From NCBI GenBank assembly GCA_015143295.1, contig CM026551.1, positions 9,072,499 through 9,136,498 of the forward strand: 64,000 bases of DNA. Direction: 5' to 3'. The notes under the pieces are model-generated. The model was given only the letters and a program-made list of their open reading frames with translations, ran no database searches and was not told the DNA's origin. The position numbers and the translations under genes are program-made. This document shows, piece by piece, positions 23,701-33,480 of this stretch (positions are counted from its first letter, which is position 1; every line of letters starts with the position of its first letter). This stretch comes from Tetracentron sinense (Eukaryota; Streptophyta; Magnoliopsida; Trochodendrales; Trochodendraceae).

Positions 23701-23869
23701 ATCTATCTATTGTATTACCATTTTCTGTCAAAATGATGAAATATTGATCTGACCAAAAGCATGAGCTACAATGTTCTATGATATAATATTATAGTTACTA
23801 AAAATTAATAATTATTATAATAATATACTTAGAAAAGTAATACGTGCAAAGCACGTGGACCTTTACTAG
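20726..23869 (+). mobile_element. Non-autonomous Helitron, about 3.1 kb
   Basis: It begins TCATTCTACTAATAAAAG directly after a TA run. It ends with the hairpin acgtgcaaagcacgt (23842-23856), then ggacctttaCTAG, then another TA run. The TA repeats on both sides fit Helitron insertion between A and T inside a TA microsatellite. The first 300 bp match the minus-strand element at 25919-27164 (shared gaagtggattacaatt, tctcacgta.atcactcc). No Rep/helicase is present. The interior has a poly-C tract (about 22726-22747), a TAA microsatellite and a 19-bp tandem pair near 23643, with no gene I recognise. Confidence 0.75.
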
Positions 23870-23989
23870 TATATATATATATATATCCTATTTAATTAGA
23901 GTTTACCATTAATCCAAATGTCCTAAAGTCCCATCGGATTTGTAGAAAGAGATTATCTCATTAATTAGACAAATTTATGAAATTACCAA
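23870..23989. other. TA run and short unassigned spacer
   Basis: A TA microsatellite (about 23870-23887) follows the Helitron end, then AT-rich sequence without features. Confidence 0.5.
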
Positions 23990-24330
23990 TTTACCCCTTG
24001 GGGTATAAGGGTCAGTTTGGTTACGGGGTTAGGTCCACTCTGGTTTTGGTCTAATCCTGTTTTAACCTATTCCATAATAGGTGTGTACATATTCTGTTTG
24101 ATTACAGATTCTGGTTCTGTCCAGAATCAATTTTGCACATAATCTGATTCTGGTTTGGCTAGAATCAATTCTGTTCTAGGTCTTGTTTGGTTACAACTTT
24201 TTTAGTTAATCTATTTTAACTTATTCCTAATCTGTTTGGTCACAAGCCTTTAGTTAATCTGATTTTATCATTTCCAGATTCTGTTTGGGTACAAGTTTAG
24301 GCTTGTCCAGATTAACCCATTCCACAAGAT
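23990..24330. repeat. Degenerate short repeats of a tgtttggttac word
   Basis: Five spaced variants occur: cagtttggttac, ctgtttgattac, cttgtttggttac, ctgtttggtcac and ctgtttgggtac. They are mixed with gattctggtt...agaatc inverted words. Spacing is irregular (about 50-90 bp), so this is an old decayed repeat rather than a clean array. Confidence 0.5.
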
Positions 24331-25305
24331 ACCCCTATTTGGGTTTGATGGTCCTCATAGGATCCATCAAGTGGATATGGTAGGTTCACACCCAAAATTG
24401 AATGGTCACCAAGATGGTTCTATCCTTATAGGATAGATCCATTGCTCTACCTAATCTGGTTTCCCAGATCGGGCAATCGAACGGTCCGCATGTGGACTGT
24501 TCTGTGATGGACGGTTGAGAAGTCCGAAGGCATTCTGGAACCTCATCAGGAGCTGGACAGCAATCCATTTCCTGGTATCCATGGATCTGGATCAATCCAG
24601 ACAGCCTATTGGTTGTGGTTCTGGGTTATGGGCCTCTGGATCATCTTCCTTAAGCTCCAAGGTCCATCATTAATGGAGATCTCCAACTCATGGTCCTCCT
24701 AAGAGGTCCCTGGTTCGGAGTCCACCTGATGGACCATGGCTCAACTTGACTGGACCAGAGTGCAATTGCTCTGGTCTAGGTCTTCTCTTTGGGTGCACCT
24801 CATAGCGCTCTAAGCCCGCACCCGCACCCGAGCCAGTGCCCGTGCGTGTGCGCTCGAGCTTGTTGCGAGCACAGCTCGTGCACCCTAGTTAAGGTCTAAG
24901 TGAATTTGTGGGAAATAGTCTATACCTCATGCTTGGTTGTTGACAACTAAGCAACTAAGGGGACAATTAAACCCTTTAGATTTTCTCTTCCTTTCCGATG
25001 TGTGACTAAAGAAACAAGGGAAAATCACTAAAAATGTGTTTTCTCTCTTTCAAGAGATTAAACACCCAACTTAAACAAAGATTAAATTAATGGGGGCTTT
25101 TAGTCCATGATTAAAATCAGAACCCCAGATCCTAATGATCCAATTTTTATTAATTTTAAATCAAAATCAACAATCTCCCACTTGATTTAAAATTAGTAAA
25201 GTAATTAAGAATTAAGTAAAACAAATTTGGGCATCCAAGAATATCCTAGATGTAGGTGTCTTTCGACTTGAACCTACACTTAGTGCAAGCAAATCAAGAA
25301 AGGCC
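24331..25305. other. Unassigned segment, partly LTR-like
   Basis: A GC-rich core (24790-24890, many gcacccg/gagc words) is followed by sequence with the phrase caatctcccacttgattt and a later ggtgtctttcgacttgaacc. These phrases are often seen in LTRs of plant Copia elements; that link is from memory of the family. I cannot place LTR borders or a coding region here. Confidence 0.3.
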
Positions 25306-25315
25306 AGAGAAGGAA

Positions 25316-25594
25316 TTACTTAAAAAGATTTGAGTAATTGTCAATGTTAACCTCTTTGACTTGCTCAAAAAGATTGTCAAAGTTTTGAGGAGTTAGCTTA
25401 TTGAGGATAGCTCTCAATTGCCTTTGTTTGGCCTCTTCCATGTTGGACACTTTACCCACTTCATACTTCTTCTCAACTTTGTGCATTATCTGTGACAATT
25501 CAAGAGAAGGAATTACTCCCTTCTCAATACCAGTAGCACACTGCCACTGGTCAGCATCATGGATAATTGAAAGCTTGGTAAGGTTATGAATCAT
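25316..25594 (-). pseudogene. eIF4G fragment: start of the MIF4G domain
   Basis: A 92-codon frame whose central part is clearly plant eIF4G, the scaffold of the cap-binding complex eIF4F: DADQWQCATG, then QIMHKVEKKYEVGKVS, EEAKQRQLRAILNKLTPQNF and LFEQVKEVNIDN. This is the segment just before and at the beginning of the MIF4G domain that binds eIF4A. After NIDN the match stops abruptly and seven unrelated codons lead to a stop. The rest of the protein, which is normally well over 1000 residues, is absent here. There is no promoter or splice context that I trust, so this is a captured exon piece. The 15-base word agagaaggaattact occurs both at its 3' edge (25306-25320) and inside it (25503-25517). 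Confidence 0.88.
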
Positions 25595-25918
25595 AAGGGC
25601 ATAATAATCATTTTCCTAACAATAACAAATGAAAGCATAACAAAATTGGGGATTGAGGTTGTTTGTCTAATGGTTGCAAAACCATGAGTTAATTTTTAAA
25701 ATTATAACTCACAACACTGTATTCGCAAAGCTGGTAGAATGCAACAACTGATATGCAAAAATTCCTTTAAAAAAAAGACAGGAATAGTTTCAACTTTCAA
25801 TTGCAAATTTATTATCAGTTTTACCCAAAATGTCCCCATCCCATCAATTTAAGCTTGAATTTTAATCTTTTGTGGCTTTCTTGTACATCGAACCAAACTT
25901 TATATATATATATATATA
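25595..25918. other. No recognised feature
   Basis: AT-rich spacer between the eIF4G piece and the minus-strand Helitron. It ends in a TA run (about 25901-25917). Confidence 0.4.
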
Positions 25919-27161
25919 AAAGTCAAAATTCACGTGCATTGCACGAATTGATTTTTTATTACAAATATAAAATTATATTTATAATAAATTACAAAATATT
26001 CCTAGAAATTGCTTCTAATTAGTAGTGGGTTTCACTAATTGCAAAAAAAAAAAAAAAAACAGCGGGACTATAGATTAAATATAAATTGTGTATTGTTAAG
26101 ATTTTCTTTCAATATGAATAGTTATATTTAAATTAAATTTATTTAAAAAAACATCTAATAAAATTATTAAAGAAAATACGAAATTTACAATTTCTCCGAC
26201 TTTAACCGAGGAGAGAGTGTCTAAGGTGAGTTGGGTAGAGCTAGGTAGGCTAGATGGCATTGCATGTTGATGCATCACTATAGCAAACAAAACCAAGTTA
26301 AAATTTTAAACGAAATAAATTGCAGCATAAAAAATAGGAAGTTTCTCAACAAAACCTTATGAATCAGACTCATCCTCAAATTCTATGAATATTGTAGTAG
26401 AAGTTGGTCTACCTTCTTCACCACATGTGACAAAGTCATACAAGCAACCGGTATAATGAGCCTTCCATATGTAAGAGATACATGTTATGGTCGGGTGAAA
26501 AATAGAGTACAAGTTTCATATTGAAGTTCAGTATTCACAACCTTCCCCAGGAAAATCACATTATCATCACTCTTTCCTCACATATCTCCCCACAAAAGCC
26601 TTGACTTTATCCCAACGACCCTCCCGTTACTCTCCAAACCCTCCAGCCGATCAACTCCTACACTGCAAACATCCTTCTTTCTTTTCTTTCTTGCCCGATC
26701 ATTCATTCTAATTTCCTCAATCTTCATGCACAAGTCAAAAGCAAAAGAAACTCAATCCAAATCCGTTCATCGGCAGCCCTAATAATTCCAAGCAGCTTTT
26801 CTTCAGGAAAAAATCTTCTATTTTGTCCCACGAATTACTTGCAAATAGAAACGACATATATAATTAGAAGGTGGATCATCTCAAATTAAATAATTAATGG
26901 ACAAAGAAAGAGTCCTAAGTCTCTACTAATCAAGAGTCCAAACAAATAATAACAATAAAAGAGGAAATTCTTGTAAAGAGTGGAGTGATATACGTGAGAA
27001 ACACTTATAATTGTAATCCACTTCAAGATATGAAATATAAACAAACTAAACTTCTATTAATATTTTTAATAGATATCATATGTTCTAAGTTAATATTTTG
27101 ATTAAAGGGTATTTACATCCAAATAAAGTTTAGTATACTTCTTGCACTTTTATTAGTAGAA

Positions 27162-27164
<3 letters not shown>
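25919..27164 (-). mobile_element. Non-autonomous Helitron, minus strand, about 1.25 kb
   Basis: Read on the minus strand it starts TCATTCTACTAATAAAAG at 27164, the same terminus as the element at 20726. It continues with matching sequence for about 300 bp. It ends after a hairpin word cgtgcaatgcacg (about 25931-25943) and gaattttgact just before a TA run. The expected terminal CTAG is degenerate (CTTT). TA runs lie on both sides. No coding capacity is present. Confidence 0.65.

Positions 27165-27203
<39 letters not shown>
27165..27203. repeat. TA microsatellite
   Basis: An uninterrupted TA run of about 39 bases lies between the Helitron 5' end and the SINE remnant. It is the likely target of both insertions. 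Confidence 0.9.
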
Positions 27204-27205
<2 letters not shown>

Positions 27206-27361
27206 TGTAGACATCATTTATCCACGTTAATACGGTCAATACGTTAGATGTTAGCTTGGGCATTGAAGCTCTTGCAACTCATACCCTTGGGGGGATTGGT
27301 TCCCGACATCCCTTCATTGAAGGCCACACCCCTACCACTCACGCAAGAGGTGGGGGTGTGA
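27204..27361 (-). mobile_element. tRNA-derived SINE, second copy
   Basis: The reverse complement matches the SINE at 30404 over most of its length: cacctcttgcgtgagtggta, ggggtgtggcctt, gttgcaagagc.tcaatgccc, agctaac. It keeps A-box-like (gcgtgagtggtagg) and B-box-like (gggaaccaatccc) words. The A tail is missing, and the 3' side ends in the TA run. I see no target duplication. Confidence 0.75.
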
Positions 27362-27801
27362 CTTTACATATTCAATAGGAAATTTTACGACTCCAAAAAA
27401 AAAAAAAAATTAGAGTCAAGTGAAGTCTAAACTTATAAAATGACCAGCATATCCCTCAATTCATATCAGGTATTAAGAGAGTAGATTCTGCAATAGATTT
27501 CTAAGGGTTTAGTTTTCGTCTTGAAGCCTCGGAAGAAGAGATTGTAGTGCCTACGAATACTTGACCATGCAAAATAGGATTTCTACATCTGATTTCTGAA
27601 GGTGGCAATATTAAGATAGTTATGATGCAACTATTATCTATCCCTCACGACATATTATTAGTGCTTTTATTTTTGACAAGACAAGGAATATTACTTAGTT
27701 GGTCCGTGAATTTTCTTTCCTTGTGCCACATTTTGCTTAAAGGGTTAAAGGAAGATAGTGTGATCTTTATCACCCGTGTATGGATCCCCAAACTCTATAA
27801 C
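27362..27801. other. No recognised feature
   Basis: Includes a poly-A run near 27395 and an 86-codon chance frame. Nothing is identifiable. Confidence 0.4.
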
Positions 27802-28085
27802 ACTGTTTTCATAACCAGATCGGGCATCGAACCAGAACCAGCAGAATGGGCGGTTCCCGGTTCGATTGTTTACTTTTTGTAAAAAAGAATTTTTTTTTCC
27901 ATTTGGCCCGGTTCCCAACCGGTTTTATCAGCGGTTCTGGCCGATTCTTAAAGAGTTTCAATTTTGGGGGTTTTGGGAACGACAAGGGGACTGGTTCCCA
28001 ATTTTTCCAGTTCGACCGGCTGGTCCGGTCTGGTTCCTGATTTTTCCGATTCGACCGGCTGGTCCGGTCCGGTTTTGATAACAGT
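27802..28085. mobile_element. MITE with CCGGTT-rich interior
   Basis: The ends actgttttcataacc and ggttttgataacagt form an imperfect terminal inverted repeat. The interior is rich in ggttcc/ccggtc words and carries a two-copy repeat containing ttcgaccggctggtccggt (about 28010 and 28050). No clear target duplication is visible, so the superfamily is open. The frames of 64-101 codons here are by-products of the repeat. Confidence 0.55.
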
Positions 28086-28579
28086 TTTTCAGAACATAAG
28101 CAAACATTTTGCAATGAGCTTCGTCAAATAGCCAATAATATGGAAAATGCTTGGCTAGTGACGGGAGACAAGAATGGCCTCATTCTCCCTCTTAGAAGTC
28201 TAGTGGTCGCCGACAATGTCACTCATGGATTGTTTTTTGGGAAATAGTTAACGTACCTGTGAATTCTATTTAGAAATCTAAGGTTGGACCTCATTGGTCC
28301 CACTCCCCCCTCTCCCTCTTAAATACTCACGACAGTATTATTGTGAATTATAATATTTTGGTTTTTTTTGGAAGGATAAAGCTAACAGGTCACCTTAGGG
28401 CATAAAAAAAATTGCAGGGTTTTGGAATTATGCGACCCATTTAATTTAAGGAATCACATCTATTATTACCTTACGGTATGATAAAAGAGAAAGAAGCTGG
28501 TGTGAACCAACATTCTTCTCCCCTTAATACCCTATCAAATATGTAAAATTAGGCTCAGGATCCTCTCGAGTTCAACTCG
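28086..28579. other. No recognised feature
   Basis: Sequence with a poly-T run and a short palindrome (ctcgagttcaactcgag, 28565-28581) at its right edge, next to the foldback element. No gene is seen. Confidence 0.4.
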
Positions 28580-28924
28580 AGAGAATCTCTCCAGTTTGAA
28601 CCCCTAGAGGTCGCCACGTGTCTCCTTTGACACCCCTTAACCATGGGTAAGGTTCACCCACCCCTAGGGTTCACCCATCCATCCTTGGTTTTTTTTTAAA
28701 AATATTAATTATTATTTTTAAATTAAAAACTGTTTTTAATATTAAAAAAACTCTAAAAACAGTTTTTTTTTTAATTTAAAAACTAATAATTAATATATAT
28801 ACATATATATAAAACCAAGGATGGGTGAGTGAACCCTTGTGGTGGGTGAACCTTACCCATGGTTAAGGGGTGCCAAAGGAGACAAGTGGCGACCTCTAGG
28901 GGTTCAAACCGTAGAGATTCTCTG
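28580..28924. mobile_element. Near-complete palindrome: foldback MITE, 345 bp
   Basis: Left arm words agaatctct, tgaacccctagaggtcgcca, cctttg.cacccctta, accatgggtaaggttcaccc and catccttggtttt all recur as complements in the right arm. The AT-rich centre is also self-complementary (aaaaactgttttt against aaaaacagttttt, flanked by taattatta/taataatta words). Almost the entire element could fold into one hairpin. The centre-side words (ccaagg, accatggttaag) tie it to the family at 13602 and 17296. Confidence 0.85.
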
Positions 28925-30387
28925 GGCCGTAAAATTATGCATGGCCTTTTGAGTCTCTATTCTCCACGCGTTGCAAAAAACATGTCCTTGGGAATCCTCT
29001 CCACTGCTTCTTCTCTTCTTCTGCAGACCATTCCCTGTCAAACCTAATGCAGTTTTCAACTGCTATATATATATATATATGTACCGTCACTTTCCATATA
29101 TGTTTCATTTCTACACAGTTGTATCATCTATGAGCATCTATAATCACTTGTCCCCAGCTCAATCGCACTTTCTACAGATGGGTACACGATTTTCAACAAG
29201 TTGATAACTACTCGAGGAGGAACCCCTCACAAGTGGGCTTTTATTTTCTGTTTTGGTCTGAATTCCAGTGAAATCGATATATCTGTTTCAATCTCCATTG
29301 CTTCTTCAGGGATGAACTTTCTTTCTCAGCCCTATCTCTACGGGATTGCATTTGGGTTGATCCCAAACCGAGTTCGGGATCGGTGTATGCTGCTTTCTTG
29401 GTTTTTTTTTTTTTTGGATTGATTGTTTAAATGATAAGATATGTTTGATTCTGGGCCTGAACAGGGTATTGTGGTTTTGGTCAGTTTGGTTTACAACATG
29501 TTTAATTATATTGTTCTTTGCTCAATGGTTTGAAATGGGACATCTCCATTCTTTAATTCTTTCTTCTTTTAAGGCCTATATATTAAGCAACTCGTGAATT
29601 GGGCTTTTGTTGTGATTCAGTTTTAATTATATTTAAAAGTGAAACACATAAATCCAAATAATTTATATGAAGTTTAAAACAAGCAATCACTCAAAAAATA
29701 TCAAGTGGTTTTTGAGCTATAATTCACTTCTTTAGCATTGATTCGCCATAACTATGATGTAGTTCACTTAACACACCTATAATGTTGGGACTTAAAAGTT
29801 TCATATTGGGTTCCATGTGATACATGTCAACAAAAAAGGAGGTAAAGTTTTCTTTTTCTTTCATCTTTTTAAAAAAAAAAAATATTTTTTGGCACAAAAT
29901 CTTGAAAATATAATAGTTACATGCCAATATAAAACATACTTATAGAACCTCTAAATTCTGTGTGCAGAAAATATATGATACGCAAGAATTAGATTCATAT
30001 CAATCGCAAAATATTAACACCTAAAAAAATTAATTGAACGGTAAAATTCTAAATAATTACTTTTTAGGATTTTGTTATTAATAAGCTTAAATGCAAACTT
30101 TGAAACAGATTATTTTAAAACACATGTCATGAAAGGTTAAGAGAAATCAGTTTTGATTTTATATTCACTGTGGCTCTACCTTCAAACTCATCAGGAGACA
30201 TTCATTGCAAGTTCATGAAATCCATAGAATTAGGGATCAACCATCCTGTGAGGTTGAGTGCCAAAATTGTTCATGTCTTTCTTTTCCAGACGTTACTGGA
30301 AGAGACATGCAGTTGTGTCGAAAACATGAATTAAGTTCCCTACACTACTACAACTTACCCAAACAAATCATTTTACCTGATTAAAAG
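28925..30387. other. No recognised gene; simple repeats only
   Basis: A TA run lies at about 29064-29081, with poly-T near 29400 and poly-A near 29870-29885. Frames up to 77 codons show no family wording. Confidence 0.4.
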
Positions 30388-30599
30388 CTTATATTAGTTT
30401 TACACCCCCGCCTCTTGCGTGAGTGGTAGGGGTGTGGCCTTCCAGGGGTGGAGGTCTAAGGATCTAATCCCCCAGGGGTAAAGGTTGCAAGAGCCTCAAT
30501 GCCCCAGCTAACTATTGACCGACTGACTCTACTGATGTAGGTAAATGATATCTGCCCCTGTGGGGTCCTCCCCAAAAAAAAATCTTATATTAGTTTTAC
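30388..30599 (+). repeat. SINE target-site duplication, 16 bp
   Basis: cttatattagttttac is present exactly at 30388-30403 and again at 30584-30599, directly flanking the SINE body. It is a hallmark of LINE-machinery-driven insertion and shows that this copy is young relative to its surroundings. Confidence 0.95.
30404..30583 (+). mobile_element. tRNA-derived SINE, complete copy
   Basis: A 180-bp body ends in an A tail (30574-30582). The head has an A-box-like word (tgcgtgagtggtagg, about 30415-30429) and a B-box-like word (ggatctaatcc, 30460-30470) at tRNA-like spacing, so an internal pol III promoter is likely. A perfect 16-bp target duplication flanks it. A relative lies inverted at 27204-27361. 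It has no coding capacity; mobilisation would need LINE proteins in trans. Confidence 0.9.
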
Positions 30600-30739
30600 T
30601 GTGTTGAGAAACACTATAACAACGCTTATTAGCATAATCGCTTATAACTACAATAATCCGAACCAAACAGGCCCTAATTTGGTTCAATGTAGAGTAAATG
30701 TGAAAAAGAACATAAGGAGGCTTGCACAAAGGACCAAAG
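30600..30739. other. Spacer with a Tourist-like terminal word
   Basis: aaccaaacaggccctaa (30660-30676) is the terminal word common at ends of Tourist-type MITEs. I could not find a matching opposite end, so I note it only as a possible remnant. Confidence 0.3.
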
Positions 30740-30775
30740 GGCATGCACGTGCATTGCACATGCAAAGTAGACTAA
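30740..30775 (+). mobile_element. Possible Helitron 3' terminus (CTAA type)
   Basis: The hairpin word gcacgtgcattgcacatgc is followed by aaagtagaCTAA and T. CTAA fits the CTRR rule. The other Helitrons here end in CTAG, and no 5' partner is visible, so confidence is low. Confidence 0.4.
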
Positions 30776-31482
30776 TAAATGTAAAAACCGTATCATTACT
30801 ACCTATGAAACCCAAGCAGGTTGGGTGGACAGGTGGCAGCCTTAGAGAAGATTTTGGACACATGTCATTTCTAGAATGAGTCTTCTTAAACTCCTCTTCT
30901 TCTCTCTCTCTAAAACCCTCTCTCCAATTTATGAAATGTTTCATTCTCTTGAATTTATTACGTCTTGAATCTACCATTTCAGATCGTTTCCTCTCAATAA
31001 AAGCGTTTCCAAATATGAGGGGATCTTCGGAGTTATGGAGGATTTCAATTTTCAAATGTTTCAAATAGTTATGAAGCTTTTGTAACACCTAGCTAATTGA
31101 TTAATGTTTAAAACAGTTACTTTAGTGAGAGGGAAGAGATGAAACGTATCACAATTGTTACATAAACCAACCGTTCGAGAAAGAGACGTTTAAAACCAAA
31201 TGGTGTAACTGTTGAGATGTGGCAATGGCTATTATATAAACAGGAGGAGTAAGACGTCGTCTGCAACGGACATAATATGGACAGTAGAGTTCATTTGCCG
31301 CCACAATGTAAGCACAAACTGGGTATTGCTCCGTTTCAGCTATCACCACTTCTATCTTTCAGCTCTTTACCGACAGTCCTTCCTTTATTTTCCACAAGTT
31401 TTATTTTGAGGAATGTAATCGTTTGACATTTTTTTTCCTACTTTTAGGAGGATCAGCTTCAGGCTCTTTGTTTGGGAAGAGT
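30776..31482. other. No recognised feature
   Basis: Pyrimidine-rich sequence with a minus-strand frame of 134 codons (30684-31088). It spans the Helitron-like end and has no recognisable domain, so I regard it as chance. Confidence 0.4.
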
Positions 31483-32155
31483 TCTCCTATATATAATATA
31501 TGTGGGAATATAATGGGAAGATCTGTACTAGCTCTACTCTCATGCATTCCTTACTCTCAGCCATAAATCATCACATGTCATTGCTTTCAATAACAAGGGA
31601 CACGTGGTGACTCAGAGGGTGATAACCGGATTTGCCCAATCCAGTTATCACTGTTAGAGGATTTCGGCTTCTTCAATAAAATACCAACACCTATGTGTTA
31701 ACAAGGTGCTGGCTTTTGGGCCTTCGGCTGACACTAGGGCTAGCACGCCTTATAATGGGATTACTGCATCATCTCTGTTTTTTCTCTGACTGCCCATCTC
31801 TCTTATATTAATTATTTTATTTTAATAATGTTATTTTTGTTCCAATAACTCTCTGGTTGGCTCGCTTGTGATTACCATTGCATCTGATAAGCTATTATTA
31901 CATTAAGTTCATATTTGTTTACATAATTACCTCATCTTTGTTTACATAATTACCAAACTACCACATCCCAAGGTAATTTATGGGTTGCTCCGGTTGACTG
32001 TTCAACCAGAGCTCCTGTTCATAGTTAATCTCTTATATCATATCTATCGCACATTCTTTCTTTTGACATTTCTCTTCATAGTTAATCTCTTATATCATAT
32101 CTATCGCACATTCTTTCTTTCGACATTTCTGTGCATTGCACGGGTTTCTTACTAG
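31483..32155 (+). mobile_element. Short Helitron, about 0.67 kb
   Basis: The 3' end has gtgca-t-tgcac, then gggtttcttaCTAG and T, a clear Helitron terminus. The 5' end is proposed at TCTCCTATATATAATATATG, similar to the start at 16968 but less exact. A 57-bp tandem duplication sits just inside the 3' end. Confidence 0.5.
32018..32131. repeat. 57-bp tandem duplication at a Helitron 3' end
   Basis: Two adjacent copies (32018-32074 and 32075-32131) of ttcatagttaatctctt...cgacatttct have about one mismatch, ending immediately before the terminal hairpin. The high identity suggests a recent slip or rolling-circle event. Confidence 0.88.
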
Positions 32156-32657
32156 TTTTATTAGAATCATATAAAATTAAAGGATTCTTATAATTTTAAA
32201 AGGATTCCTCTCAAAAATTAAAATCGGCCTACAATTTTCTATTAATCGTTTTAATGTCATGTAATTCTTTATAAAATCATCATATTCTTATTATTTAAAG
32301 AAAAAATGAAAATTTGTTTTAGGGCAAGGTCTTAGTTAACCCTAGGACTCCCAATGACCATGCAGTCCTAAAATTCCTCGCATTACATTTTTTTTTTTGT
32401 TCTTTTTGCAAACACCCTCTTGTGGCTGCTAAAGTTACCATAAGGATTAATTCTTCCAAATTGTCCTAAAACCTCGTGCCTTTTCTTTGCAAATGTCACA
32501 CTTGAGCGAATTTAATTGCTCATCAATCTCATAAATCCCTTGGAAGATATATATTATTTTGCCTTTGGGGGACATATCAACTCAAATAAATCTGTTATGT
32601 TCTCCAAAAATGTCTCAAATTTATTGAGCTTCTGAGTCTAGTAACGGTCCGTCCAAC

Positions 32658-33400
32658 GCTTTACAAGTTTTGTCATTGCACAATATGCATTTTCTTTTGA
32701 AAACTAGATGTATTGTGCTTTTCATCTCAGGGGTTGCAATTCTCATAAGACTTCAAATACAACAAAATGAATGATTTCAAATCTCATAAAAATGATAAGA
32801 TTTGAAATTCCATAATTATAAGAATTAATCTTGTTAGAAACCTTGACAAAGTGACTCAAAATTTCAAACATCTACCATGACAAAGTGTGAAGTGCCAAAC
32901 TTTATAAGTCTCAACAAAAGAATGAGCCCTAATGGGCATTTATCTCTGCTTACGCTTGGGCATATACAAGGGTGTTCACCATTGACTGGTTAGAAAACAA
33001 CATTTTAACAACTCGTGGACTGTATGAAAAGGAAAGTAACCACCCTTTTCAATAGCATTAGCTCAAGCGTATCACAACAAAACACACAGTTTTTCATGAT
33101 TCTAGCTTGGTGTCGAGATTATATGAATTCCCTCTAATGGCACTTTTTTTTTAGATACTTCAAATCATAGGAAACTGTTACCTAAGGTCCGTTCTTTTGC
33201 GGAGAAGTCTGGCACTTTGCAAGTTTTGTCATTAGACAATATGCATTTTCTTTTGAGAAATCGCTCCAGTTGCAATTCTCTTGAGACTTCAAATGGAACA
33301 AAATGAATGATTTCAAATCTCATATAAAATTATAAGACTTGAAATCTAATGATGACAGGAATCAATGTTGTTAAGAAATCTGGACAAAAGTGACTCAAAT
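32658..33400. repeat. Spaced direct duplication, about 200 bp
   Basis: 32658-32862 and 33208-33400 share, in order, caagttttgtcatt.cacaat, atgcattttcttttga, gttgcaattctc, gacttcaaat, caaaatgaatgatttc, aaatctcata and gtgactcaaa. The copies are diverged and about 550 bp apart. No gene is present. Confidence 0.8.
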
Positions 33401-33480
33401 TTCCTAACTAACCTCATAAGCCTTTTTAAGTTTTTTTTTTTGGTTTTGTTTTTTTGTTTCTTTTACTGAGACCACGACCT

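Noticed and set aside
20726-27164. A single 6.4-kb element with terminal inverted repeats
   Set aside because: The inverted ends are better explained as the 5' termini of two Helitrons in opposite orientation, because each has its own 3' hairpin and flanking TA run.
30660-30676. Tourist-type MITE
   Set aside because: Only one terminal word (aaccaaacaggccctaa) is present; no opposite terminus or duplication was found.
30684-31088. 134-codon minus frame
   Set aside because: It crosses a Helitron-like terminus and has no recognisable domain.
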